A DNA stretch of 64,000 bases from Paraspadella gotoi (Eukaryota; Chaetognatha), in assembly GCA_051294375.1 (NCBI GenBank), contig JBJCIZ010000239.1, forward strand, positions 2,493,476 through 2,557,475, given 5' to 3'. Both the position numbers and the translations under genes were made by a program. The notes beneath the pieces are model-generated. The model searched no databases. It was not told where the DNA came from and saw nothing but the letters and a program-made list of their open reading frames with translations. Of this stretch, positions 50,301-58,258 are shown piece after piece. Position 1 is the first letter of the stretch; every line of letters starts with the position of its first letter.

Positions 50301-53300
50301 TCGGCGCGATCCACGTCGGCGACGGGGATTCCCGCGTGTGAGACGGCGCCGTATTGATGTCCGGTACCTCTGGCGCCGCTGGGATAAACGCCGCTGAGAG
50401 GCGGGAGACGGCGGTGACCGGGTGTACGTCGGCCTTCCATTCTCGACGATGAAAAAAAAAAATTTATCTTTCAAATGAAGAATGAGTAAACTACCTATAT
50501 GTCGATTTAAAAGAGTTGACCTAAGAGGGAGCAACCAATTAACTGCATGTGCCATGGGGTAATCGTAGCATTTTTTGAGAGGCGGCGAATTAAAAATAAA
50601 TTGTATTTTCTATTGTTCCCTTAGTGTAAGTTCGAAGTTTTTAAGTCAAATAAACCTATAGATAGGTTCTAGAATGCGTCCCTCTTCTCTTCCTGCACTC
50701 CTCGCCCCCACCGGCCACATCAGAGCGATGCAGCGAGTGCGGGGTCCTGTCCGAGTCCTACACGGACGAGGTCATTGGCCTCTGCATCGTCTGCATGGGG
50801 ACCTTCGTTCGCCGCGAACCCGCGGTGGCCGCCCCTCAGATGCTCGACATGTTGAAGGTGGTCTCTCGCGTCGCCTCCGCCAACGTTTACGCCTGGAAGA
50901 CCGACAGCAACGTCATCATCCCCGGCAACAGTCAGGTGATCCTCGTTGTTGGGATGTCTGAAGCCAAAGTTGGGACAACAGTCGAATTCCCCTTCGTTAA
51001 CAGAGCGTCGCCAAGCAATTTATCCGGTGCATCCTTCATCAACTCGCGCCCAACGGGATCTTCCCGCAACTTTTTCAAACAAATTTAGAATATGAAATCG
51101 ATTTCATGAAGGTAGGGAGAATGTAAGATGATTTTCCGGTTGTGTGTGGCCCGGGATGCCATTTATCTTGTGTACGCGAAACCATGGATACCCGAAAACT
51201 TTTTTTCGCGGAATTATTTAAATTCAGTTATTATTGTAATTTTTAAATAATAAAATATAATAATTATATTGAAAACAATACTTCTGTTATTTTTCTAGAC
51301 GATGGCGGACGCGTTAATGGACTTTAACGATCTAAATTATCTCAACGCCCTTCAGGTTTTTATTATACATTGGGATCATGAACGAAGTTCTATCAAGAAA
51401 GTATTTTTCTGAATGTCTTGAACTTTTCTTTTGGTTGTATCAAAAGTTCCTTCCTTATATAAACAACTAACAAAATGTTTATTATTTCAGCTGTTGTTCG
51501 AGGGCCTCAACAGTCGCAAAACCATTTCCACGGATCATCTTCCATACATTCTTCAAAATCTAAGCGACTACTTGGATTGCATTCCGTTGGAAACTCCATC
51601 TTCCCTTTGGAACAACATTTTGACCGGCAAGAAAATGAATTTTGGTGGAGAAACCGATTGACTCAAGACTACATTAGTCTTTTGTTTATCTATTCAGAGT
51701 TCGAAGCTTTTCTTCGTCGCATTCTCCTTTTGTTTCCATCCTGCGCCGCCTGCGACGTCGATGTCGTTTGCAAAATCCTCACCGCGGTTCTCAAGATTCC
51801 CTCGGTCACGTCTTTCAGGGGAATCCTGGAACCTCTCTCCAAGATCCTCAGCTTTGCCATCCAGGTTCCATGATTTTTTCCTTTATTTATTATTATTTTT
51901 TTATTTGTCTTTTTTAATAAGAGAATTCCTTCGTAGAGCTGGCCTCTGCGACTGGAACGACTTCTCGAAATGACATCCCTCTGCAACCGGGTATTCACTA
52001 AAGAACGAGACAAACTCTTCCTCACGCGATGCATCATTTTGGAATTGATACAGGTAAGTTATGGTGCTGCTTATGGATGGGGAAAGAATCTATCTTTTTC
52101 TTATTTTTTTTATTGTGGATCAGGCTCTGAAGTTCAAGTCGCTTCCCACCGACGAAAACATTTTGTTGTTGGTCCAATTCGTGGTGATGGACGCCGGGGG
52201 ATCGATCCTCGTCAAGGGCAGGGGAGCCGGAAGTGGGCGTGACGAGGACGACCCGTTTCACATCAGTTCCGCTCTTCACGTCAGTAACGATGAGAGCTTA
52301 TATTTGCTAGTTAATTTGAATAGATATTAATTAATTAATATTAATTAATATTTCCGGAATTTATTTTTGCAAACACTCCTTTTTTTCTCTCTTTCTTTTA
52401 TTTTCTCCGTTTCCTCTCATTTTATTTTCTCTCTTTTTTCATTATAATTTTACAGTTCTTTTTTCGTTTTTCATAAACATTAATAATTAGGATTTGAACT
52501 AATTATTACAGTCGCATTCTTTTTGTGTAAAGGCCCAACAAATCATGACCGCAGCCGCCGAGTGCATGCGTCCACACATGAACGAAATTATAGATTTCAT
52601 TTCCGACCTACATATCATAAATAAGTAAGTTTAAAACGCGTCGTAAGAGTGAAATCCTGAAGGGTATCCTGTTAAAGGTTATTCAATTAATTTTAATTAA
52701 TTAATTTCAATTAATTTTAATTTATTCAGAGTCAAAAGCAACATTAAAGGCGGAGGAAGCGTGAGTTTGAACGAGGACACCCTCGGTGGCCAGCTGAAGG
52801 CCGGTTTGGCGCAGTTCGTCGCTTTGGAAATCGCCAAGGCGAGTTGTCGCGACAAAAAGGCCATTATCAAGTACCTACCGTGGTTGTACCATCCTCCTTC
52901 CACCGTGCAACAAGGGTAATTGTAAAAAATATATTCATTTTTGTCAATCCTTTTTTAAAAAAAAGTTGTTTAATGTTGCGTTAATCAATTGTTATTAATG
53001 TTATAACGTATTTATCTTAGAAGACAGGTTTAACTGTTCATTATTTTTTGGGTCCTAGTCCGCGGGAGTTCATCGAATGCGTTGGTCATATTCGTTTGTT
53101 ATCTTGGCTGCTTCTTGGTTCGTTAATGTACACCGCCATGCACAAGACTCCGGGGGGAATGGCCGCCATTCCGGCCTATGGATCCGGCGCACTGCCCTCT
53201 ACGGGTCAGCATTTTTTTGACAGCGATCAAGTCAAAAAAAGAAATATCTCATTTTTGGGTTTGGCTCCTTTTTTTTTAGGGGGAGCGTGTCATCCAGTTC

Positions 53301-55465
53301 CGTTGGAAGCCAGCTCGCATCTTGCCGATTTCGTTTTGGTAATCATGACGGGATTTGCGGAACAATCCAAGGACGCCTCCGTTCTCCACATGTCATCTCT
53401 CTTTCACGCTTTCATTCTCTCGCAGGTTTGTCGCTTCGGGAGCTCGAAATTTGTTATTGTTGTTGAAGTGGTTGTTAAAGATCAGTCATTTAAAAAAAAA
53501 GAAAAAAAGTGCTTAACGTCATCGTATATAGTACTTAAAAAAAGCCGACCTCTTCTTGAGCTAGATATCAATTTAAGACCATGTAAATCAGACTTTTATA
53601 CTCTAGATTTAATTAAATTTGTTCCTTTTTTTGGTGTCAACGTAGTTATGGACAATGTATTGCGAGGAAGCGGCGTTGCAAACCGCACCACATTCAGAGG
53701 CGAAAAAATATGCAAGTGGAATTATCCTGGAATTTTGGGGCCGCGTCACACCGGGAATACTCCAACTCCTTTCTCACTCCAAAGTGGTAAAAATAATTTT
53801 AAAAATTAATCGATTTTTCCTACTTAGTACTACTAGACAAAAAATAACCATGGTCATGCTCTATATCAAATGATCCTAATCTTTCTTTTGGTTGTTATTT
53901 TAATGATTTACAACAATTAGTTTTTACTTTATTCGATATGATTATTGATCAATAGTTTTTAAACGATGACTCCAAAAAAACTGAAATTTTTTTTTATAAT
54001 AAGGATGGCTTAAAATGCTCTTATAACCATAAAAGATGCCGAATTCTTTATCATTGTGTCGATATTAGCCTTTAGAAAATGCACTTTTAAACGCATAATA
54101 TGTTTTTTTAAAAATTACTTAAAATTACTCCATAACCTGTATATATTTGGTTTGATGCGGCAATAGGACCGTAGTATTTTACAGGTATCTAGCATATATA
54201 CGTACAAAGATTAAAATCCGTTTTCGGACATCACTTTTGAAAAAATTCATAACTCATTTGTGAAAGTACCTGTTTCAATTTATTTTACAAGGAGATTATG
54301 AAAAGATTGACTTTGTCGTAAGTGCTCTCCATACTGTAATTTAAAAAATATATTTGAAAAAAATTTGGTAAATAAATAGTAAAATAAATAAATGTGAAAA
54401 ACACATTATGAAGGACCAAATTGAAGTGTCAAAATATCTGTGTTACTTGTTTTTGTCGCAGTTTGGAGAGAACTAAATTCAAATAATAATAAAAATTTCG
54501 GCTTGAATGTGGAATGAAAGCATGCTTCCCAATAAAAATAATACATTATTGTATACACCTAAGATACCTTGAATTTTGTACAGAATTGTACAGCTTGAAA
54601 TATTGTATTTTAAATTTAATGATTCCGATATTTCTTCCCAGCTCAAATTTAAAGTATGATAAGATAAACCTTTTATAAAATTTCGTATGCCTTGCCGGAT
54701 TGTTTTGACGTTTGTAATATGTTATGAAAGACGTAATAGCTGTTTATTTTCCGTTTCTTTTTTTTCTTTTTTAAGGAAACCCACTGTCTTAAAACATTTG
54801 AAAGATATGAAAATACACGTATAGATTTCATTCGGAATTTTTTTGTCTTTTAAATTCAATTCATTTTTTACAGCTTGCCGAAATGGTAAATATCCATTTT
54901 TTAAGCTTGATGGAGGCGTTACAAGAATGTAATTCGACTGTATTGTCTAAGGTAAATGTACAATGTACTGTAATTTGACGTAAATAAATTAAAAATGTAT
55001 GGTCTCTGTTTTTTATTTTAGCTTTTTCCAATGTGGGTTCCTTTACTATATGCTTATCACAACCAACTCCCTGGTCATCATCAGGTTCGGTTACAGGTAA
55101 GTTAAGAGGAAAACTAATCAATCGCAATTCAAACTTTTAAAATTAAATTCCAGGCTATATATAATTGGAAGCCACCCTCCGCCGATGGACTTGGGATGAT
55201 GAAACCACCTACGGCCGCCGAAAATACTTCGACCCCAGGTTAAAAAGCAATAACACCGAGTTACATCCTCTAAAAAAGGGAAACTTTTTCGAGTTTTTGA
55301 TGATCTTCAGGAGCGAAACCCAGTCCATCCACGACTAATGCGGCCAATGACTCTTCGTCGAATCCCCCGACCAACCTCCTTTTAAAGTGGTTACAACGTT
55401 TACAATTCAAACTTTCCCAAGTTGAGACTCAATGCTCGACGGCCACCCAATTTTTCACCGTTTAA
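18298..55465 (+). CDS. UNC79: UNC79, NALCN sodium-leak channel complex subunit; 68 modelled exons
   Basis: A complete gene from a 22-nt first coding exon to the stop codon. Summed exons give 9,027 nt and 3,008 residues including the 163-residue exon 12 (2,845 without it); human UNC79 is about 2,635. Every junction agrees in phase. UNC79 is a huge HEAT-repeat-like cytoplasmic protein that, with UNC80, stabilises and regulates NALCN, the leak channel setting neuronal resting potential. Homology is continuous apart from Ser/Pro/acidic linkers: DICNTLKYFSVTLL at the N-terminus, the Cys-rich NRPVRYCAQCH block, LLSRYGIW, and near the C-terminus FTKERDKLFLTRC, YLPWLYHPPS and RLLSWLLLGSL. Exon lists are in the block entries. 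The introns hold most repeats of the window and an antisense FAM221 gene. A poly(A) signal is near 55747. Confidence 0.96.
24849..25048 (-). repeat. Interspersed repeat, family G, copy 1
   Basis: About 200 bp in UNC79 intron 10, inverted relative to a copy at 49632-49815 and a shorter piece at 39372-39463. Shared landmarks, in the 49.7-kb orientation, are CTTGCCCCTGAC, CATAGCAGGTCCCTGCAAGC and TCAATCAAGACTCT. One edge is ATTGGTTGTACCAATTTCAT, which also occurs twice near 16090 and 16205. No tRNA-like promoter is seen. Confidence 0.7.
25496..25571. repeat. CCGT tetranucleotide microsatellite
   Basis: About 18 tandem CCGT units inside element A. Shorter or interrupted CCGT tracts sit at the same place in the other element A copies (61900-61930, 63243-63280), so the array belongs to the element. 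Confidence 0.9.
27358..27455 (+). mobile_element. Short tRNA-derived SINE copy inside element A
   Basis: It carries AATCAGCAG, TATGGCGCCG, a CCCAAAGGACCCGGGTTCGCGCCCTG-type B-box region and GCGGCATCG. The same blocks occur, in inverted orientation and with an extra internal segment, at 31540-31745. The copy here is internally shortened. Confidence 0.65.
28696..29184 (+). CDS. UNC79: UNC79 exon 12, a 489-nt frame-neutral cassette
   Basis: Open throughout, with a good acceptor (TTTGTAG) and donor (GTAAGT). Both ends are phase 1, so it can be included or skipped without changing the frame; exon 11 also joins exon 13 directly in phase. It encodes 163 residues, low complexity: a basic SERRKSKFRL start, poly-Gln, Ala- and Ser-rich runs, and little else. 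Human UNC79 has no counterpart that I recall. A poly-Ser tract is coded by TCG repeats. It could also be an unrelated spliced unit, but the exact phase fit favours UNC79. Confidence 0.6.
29218..29345. repeat. CT-rich microsatellite
   Basis: A run of CT and CTTT units just after the donor of UNC79 exon 12, followed by a short CA run. The rest of intron 12 (to 31105) is AT-rich sequence in which I see nothing. Confidence 0.85.
31106..36899 (+). CDS. UNC79: UNC79 exons 13-27
   Basis: Exons: 31106-31143, 31260-31454, 31967-32055, 32296-32480, 32610-32792, 32879-33016, 33634-33734, 33828-34028, 34243-34405, 35487-35738, 35831-35960, 36037-36194, 36284-36468, 36565-36630, 36761-36899. Conserved text includes NALQRLKPE, LLPYPPDFTKVGGFWD, QEQALQWLQLLSILDIVIP, LNLRCFIMMLDLIVKQ, SLRYLCLHGETL, PLLLHCLLLPAGADTFWNI and VLSWDFFLARLDLLSMEA. 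Exons 17-18 are a Ser/Thr/charged linker. Exon 22 starts directly after a minisatellite and adds an Ala/Gly-rich stretch. Confidence 0.94.
31540..31745 (-). mobile_element. tRNA-derived SINE copy in UNC79 intron 14
   Basis: On the minus strand it contains TATGGCGCCGGAGGTAGC, then a B-box-like GGGTTCGCGCCC and a downstream GCGGCATCGTC. It is the longer relative of the copy at 27358-27455. Confidence 0.65.
32125..32232 (+). mobile_element. SINE fragment just upstream of UNC79 exon 16
   Basis: Shares TTCAATCC, CAGTGACATGGGGTGGTCAC and GAGCGCC, in order, with the minus-strand SINE at 8232-8468. It ends about 60 bp before the exon 16 acceptor. Confidence 0.55.
33455..33512 (+). ncRNA. Second hammerhead-ribozyme-like motif
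   Basis: Core CTGCTGA (one change from CTGATGA), a 5-bp stem II (GACTC with GAGTC, loop GAATTCAAA), then GAAAC and ATGTCC. Stem I pairing is weak. The sequence after the motif (TATTAAAAATAAAATCGTTG) resembles the one after the 10.4-kb copy, so both seem to be ends of one repeat family. In UNC79 intron 18. Confidence 0.5.
34682..35465. repeat. 30-bp minisatellite, about 26 copies
   Basis: The unit is close to CTTTTCGTCTTTTCTTAATCTCTTTAATCA, with some copies shortened by 1-3 bp. It fills most of UNC79 intron 21 and ends about 20 bp before the exon 22 acceptor. The array is pyrimidine-rich on the coding strand, so it supplies the polypyrimidine tract for that acceptor. The long minus-strand open frame through it (KKRRKVIKEI repeats) is a product of the 30-bp period. 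Confidence 0.95.
38490..47324 (+). CDS. UNC79: UNC79 exons 28-52
   Basis: Exons: 38490-38639, 38972-39174, 39770-39890, 41136-41249, 41410-41537, 41641-41700, 41770-41852, 41922-42010, 42086-42227, 42381-42517, 42590-42706, 42970-43088, 43395-43558, 43627-43738, 43957-44076, 44133-44208, 44291-44377, 44490-44585, 44688-44753, 44939-44977, 45065-45097, 46451-46603, 46741-46825, 46935-47033, 47116-47324. The folded part (exons 32-37) has LVLRHLYNLLGYNQGEKCF and QKNWLNAFLIILYKYRYD. Around it are disordered linkers, including acidic exons 39-40. Exon 45 ends at a weak donor chosen because KR then joins VEIELSF as in human. Exons 28, 47 and 48 are the least certain. Confidence 0.85.
38689..39027 (+). 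repeat. 172-bp tandem duplication at the edge of UNC79 exon 29
   Basis: Two nearly identical 172-bp copies (from 38689 and 38861) each contain intron sequence, an acceptor (TTTCAG or CTTCAG) and the first about 60 bp of exon 29. Only the second copy runs on into the full exon. The first acceptor (exon start 38804) leads to a frame that stops within about 40 codons, so it would be a decoy. Confidence 0.9.
39372..39463 (+). repeat. Interspersed repeat, family G, copy 2 (partial)
   Basis: Shares GGCCTC, CAAGATAATAACA and TTTCAATCAAGACTCT with the copy at 49632-49815. Located in UNC79 intron 29. The rest of that intron and intron 30 (39891-41135) show nothing more. Confidence 0.5.
47498..50440 (-). 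CDS. FAM221: FAM221 family protein, seven exons, nested antisense in UNC79 intron 52
   Basis: Exons in transcript order: 50440-50087, 49613-49503, 49418-49254, 48528-48365, 48300-48189, 48032-47918, 47832-47498. All phases agree and give 451 residues. The middle (about 156-340) is the FAM221 core, rich in Cys/His: ETGVYVSW, RCFCMHSLAQHEDYL, CEKCACKAFAWVPSRPEEVG, CKCKHSHEQHD, CLHFMSAFLCAACDKRWE and KGLPYGEAYIPF. Function is unknown; the Cys pattern suggests metal binding. Residues 1-118 are disordered and basic. The C-terminus (about 395-451) is an RGG/GGG-rich tail, unusual for the family and typical of RNA-binding proteins. I cannot tell whether FAM221A or FAM221B is closer. Confidence 0.92.
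48652..49219. mobile_element. MITE-like element in a FAM221 intron
   Basis: The ends are CACTGCGGCGCAAAAAAA and its complement, each flanked by TA. At 568 bp with TA target sites it fits the Tc1/mariner type. No intact transposase was found. Its right end is 35 bp from FAM221 exon 3. Confidence 0.75.
49632..49815 (+). repeat. Interspersed repeat, family G, copy 3
   Basis: The most complete plus-strand copy, with ATGAAATTGGTACGATCAAT at one edge and CATAGCAGGTCCCTGCAAGC inside. It lies between FAM221 exons 1 and 2. Confidence 0.7.
50724..55465 (+). CDS. UNC79: UNC79 exons 53-68 (C-terminal region)
   Basis: Exons: 50724-50935, 51004-51111, 51299-51355, 51491-51626, 51698-51864, 51937-52053, 52124-52279, 52533-52624, 52730-52915, 53059-53204, 53280-53425, 53646-53783, 54874-54951, 55022-55096, 55154-55238, 55311-55465. 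This is the best conserved part: CSECG, AKQFIRCILHQLAPNGIFPQ, FTKERDKLFLTRCIILELIQ, GGQLKAGLAQF, HMSSLFHAFILSQ, SLMEALQECNST and LLKWLQRLQFKLSQVE. Exon 56 is best ended at a GC donor. Intron 64 (53784-54873) is AT-rich with nothing recognised. Confidence 0.95.
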
Positions 55466-56473
55466 TTTATAGTCGGTGTCAATGTGATTGCGTCGTAATT
55501 TATTATTAAAAAGTGACAAAATTTAGTCCTTGTCAGTTTATCGGATGGGAAAAAAATTTTGTAAAAAGAATCGTGACTAAGAAACCAACGCTTTTAGCTC
55601 GTATCGATAGCATTGGATCTGAAGCGCGAAATTCTTGTCGTCGTTTCATCACAATTCTGAATTGAACACGATTTGACAATAGACTCTTCGAATTTCAGAA
55701 TTAACGGGAAAGTCTTTTGGACGCAGCCTTTTGAACCGCATACAATTAATAAATTATCTATTTGGATTTGGCATTTCCATTAGTACTAGTAGTATCAGTA
55801 TTAATGCACTCTGGTATTGGCTACAGTAATAATGGGCAACGATGTTCAGTTGTTTATTTCTCGTCGCATCGAATTGGTTGGATGAAAGATGTCAGTCCCA
55901 AACTCTGATGACCACAAAAACCTCGCTCCACTGTCTCTGTCATCACAAATGTTTTGTTTTTGTTCCTTCTCCCTACGACCTGTTCTTAGTCACAATTTGT
56001 GACATTAATGCCAGAAGTTATGGCTTTATGTCAAGGGCTCAATTTAGTTTTATAAAGATTCTAAAGTTTAGTTCTTTAAATGATTTCTCTCCCTTTCTGG
56101 ATATATGGAAAATTCACTTAATGTCCGTATTCTTTTTTAAAAAGTCTATTTTCTGGAAATTATTATATTTAATTTATACGTTCTAGGCGAATTGAAAAGG
56201 AATAAAAAAAAATTTGTGTCAGTGAAAAGAGAAAAAATATATAATGAAGAGAAATGTACGTAGTAAAGTTTTCTATAAGCCATAATAACGATGCGATGAC
56301 GCTATAATTTTTCGCTTTCAATTAAAAACTCGTGGAATCGTCATTTGTAGCTCAAATGGAGCCAGAAATCGATGCGTTTTACTACAACCTGTAGCTCATC
56401 AATGGACCCAGCGAGTAGACTGAACCGGCCGTATTAATAATATGAATAATAATTGTTTCTTCGATATATCTAG
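55466..56473. other. Intergenic region, UNC79 3' UTR and CCDC115 leader
   Basis: Candidate AATAAA near 55747. Immediately before the CCDC115 ATG, TATATCTAG forms an acceptor whose last base abuts the start codon. No coding exon is recognised. Confidence 0.5.
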
Positions 56474-57193
56474 ATGGGTAAGAATCCCGAGGACATGTCG
56501 CAGGAGGAACTCTGTCTCCGCTTGGATTCTTTGGTGGTGGAATTTTTCGAAAAACTCACCGAATTGGATTCGAAAAAATCCGCGATGGAGGCGAAGATGT
56601 CCGACGGGTTCATCAACCTCAGCAAGAGTCGCTACAACATGGGAGGAAATCGCGCAGCCGTCGGTCCAGCCCTTTACGATAAATCCATGACGGCGTCGGT
56701 CCGCGTCGCCCGGCGCGACGAGTCCGACTCGGCGCCCTTCGCTCTCATCCGGCGCGACTCGGTCGAGGACGCCGGCGACGCCCGGGACGAGGGCGTGAGG
56801 AAGCGGCGCGGTCCCGTCGAGTCTCCAGACTCCGACCCTCTCTCATCGACGATGGAGAAACGCGACGACACGATCGAAAATCTCGGCAAGGCCGTCCGCG
56901 ATCTACGCGTCTCGGCCGACGGAGCCATGGAGCTGCAGAGCATGGCGACCAAAGGCAAAGAGCCCGGAAGTCCGCGGCGGATGCCCTCCTCGCCGAATCG
57001 ATCGTCCAACGACCCGATTCGCTGGTTCGGGATTTTGGTGCCGCAGTCGCTCAAGACGTCGCAACAGAATTTTCGATCTTCTCTCGATCTCGCCGTCGAC
57101 GTGGCCAACTTGCAAGTGGAGATTGTTCGCCTTCAGGAAGATTATGAAACCGCGTTGGGATTAAAAACTAAATCTCGCGAGATCGAAGAGTGA
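56474..57193 (+). CDS. CCDC115: CCDC115 / VMA22 homologue, V-ATPase assembly factor
   Basis: A single-exon gene of 239 residues (human 180). The N-terminal helix ELCLRLDSLVVEFFEKLTEL, then LSKSRYNMGGN and VGPALYDKSM, match CCDC115; the C-terminal block DPIRWFGILVPQSLKTSQ followed by LAVDVANLQVEIVRLQ is the second family signature. Between them is a charged, Arg/Asp-rich linker (about 75-170) longer than in human. CCDC115 with TMEM199 helps assemble the V-ATPase V0 sector in the ER and Golgi, like yeast Vma22. The start is the Met directly after an acceptor. A poly(A) signal is near 57330. Confidence 0.92.
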   Translation: MGKNPEDMSQEELCLRLDSLVVEFFEKLTELDSKKSAMEAKMSDGFINLSKSRYNMGGNRAAVGPALYDKSMTASVRVARRDESDSAPFALIRRDSVEDAGDARDEGVRKRRGPVESPDSDPLSSTMEKRDDTIENLGKAVRDLRVSADGAMELQSMATKGKEPGSPRRMPSSPNRSSNDPIRWFGILVPQSLKTSQQNFRSSLDLAVDVANLQVEIVRLQEDYETALGLKTKSREIEE

Positions 57194-57499
57194 AGACTGG
57201 CCGGAGGATTTGACAATTTCCTTTCTCTTTATTTTCTTACGCCTTTGGATGGTGAAAGTGAGAAGATTTTGACTCGAATCGGTAGATCTGATGTAGTATA
57301 TTCCGCCATAACTTACGAGCCTTCAAAGCAATAAAATTATAAATACTATATAATGAATCAATTTATTTACGCTTTTTTACTGAACGTTTTTTATGAACTA
57401 ATCGGCTTTACTTAAGTTTTAGTTTAATTTTGGTGAAAGTGATTGACAACGAATATTATGCGATTGTCATTGCCAACGTTAATTTAACAAATTTTAATT

Positions 57500-57992
57500 G
57501 GTTAAAGGGGTTAGGGAGTTAGGGAGGGGTTAGGGTTAAGGGCGATTTAGGTGTCGTTTGAGGTCAGGTGTGGTTTAGGGTTAGGGTAAATAGGTAATAT
57601 TTTTTTTTAAATTTAAAAAAAATAAGTATTTTTAAATGGTTTTTCAAAAGTCGCCATAACCGCGGTCGGCGAAAGAAAAATTAAGCCGATTAAAGATTAT
57701 GAAGTTATTGAATCTCTCTGATTGAAAAGCATAATTTTGTATACAATGTTTGCATTTTGTTATCAGTGATTTAGAAAGGCCGAGAATTGTTTCAAAAAGT
57801 TTTTCAGGTAGAATTTTACTTTCGCCGAGCGAGGGTTTTGGCTTCTTTTGAAAAACCTTTTAAAAATACTTTTTTTTTTTAATTTTAAAAAAATATTACC
57901 TAATTACCCTAAACCCTCTTTACCGTAACCACCCTAACCTAAACCCCCCTTAACCACGGTCGGCGAAAGTAAAATTAACCCGTATTTCAATT
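57500..57992. repeat. Inverted repeat with TTAGGG / CCCTAA-like arms
   Basis: The left arm has GGTTAGGG units, then TAGGTAATATTTTTTTT and ATTTTTAAATGGTTTTTCAA. The right arm is its inverted copy (TTGAAAAACCTTTTAAAAAT, AATATTACCTAATTACCC, then CCCTAACC-like units). CGGTCGGCGAAAG motifs occur at 57664, inverted near 57820, and again near 57957. Arms are about 150 bp with a 200-bp spacer. No coding potential. Confidence 0.7.
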
Positions 57993-58258
57993 ATTAAGAA
58001 GGGCTTTAATTTTTTTGAAGCATAAAAGCCAGTTATGAGTCGAATATGTATTAAGTAATTTATAAAATTCCACTCCTTATTGTCATGATATACTTCAAGC
58101 CAGTTTTCAAGCCAGTCCATAGGCATTCGAGCAATATATCTATAGAGCGAAGTTTTTTACTTCTCTCTTTTTCAAATTTTCTAATAAGTAATATATTTTA
58201 TTTATTTATAAGTACAATCCGTTATTTCTATTACGTACCAAAAGTGAAGGACTCTGTT

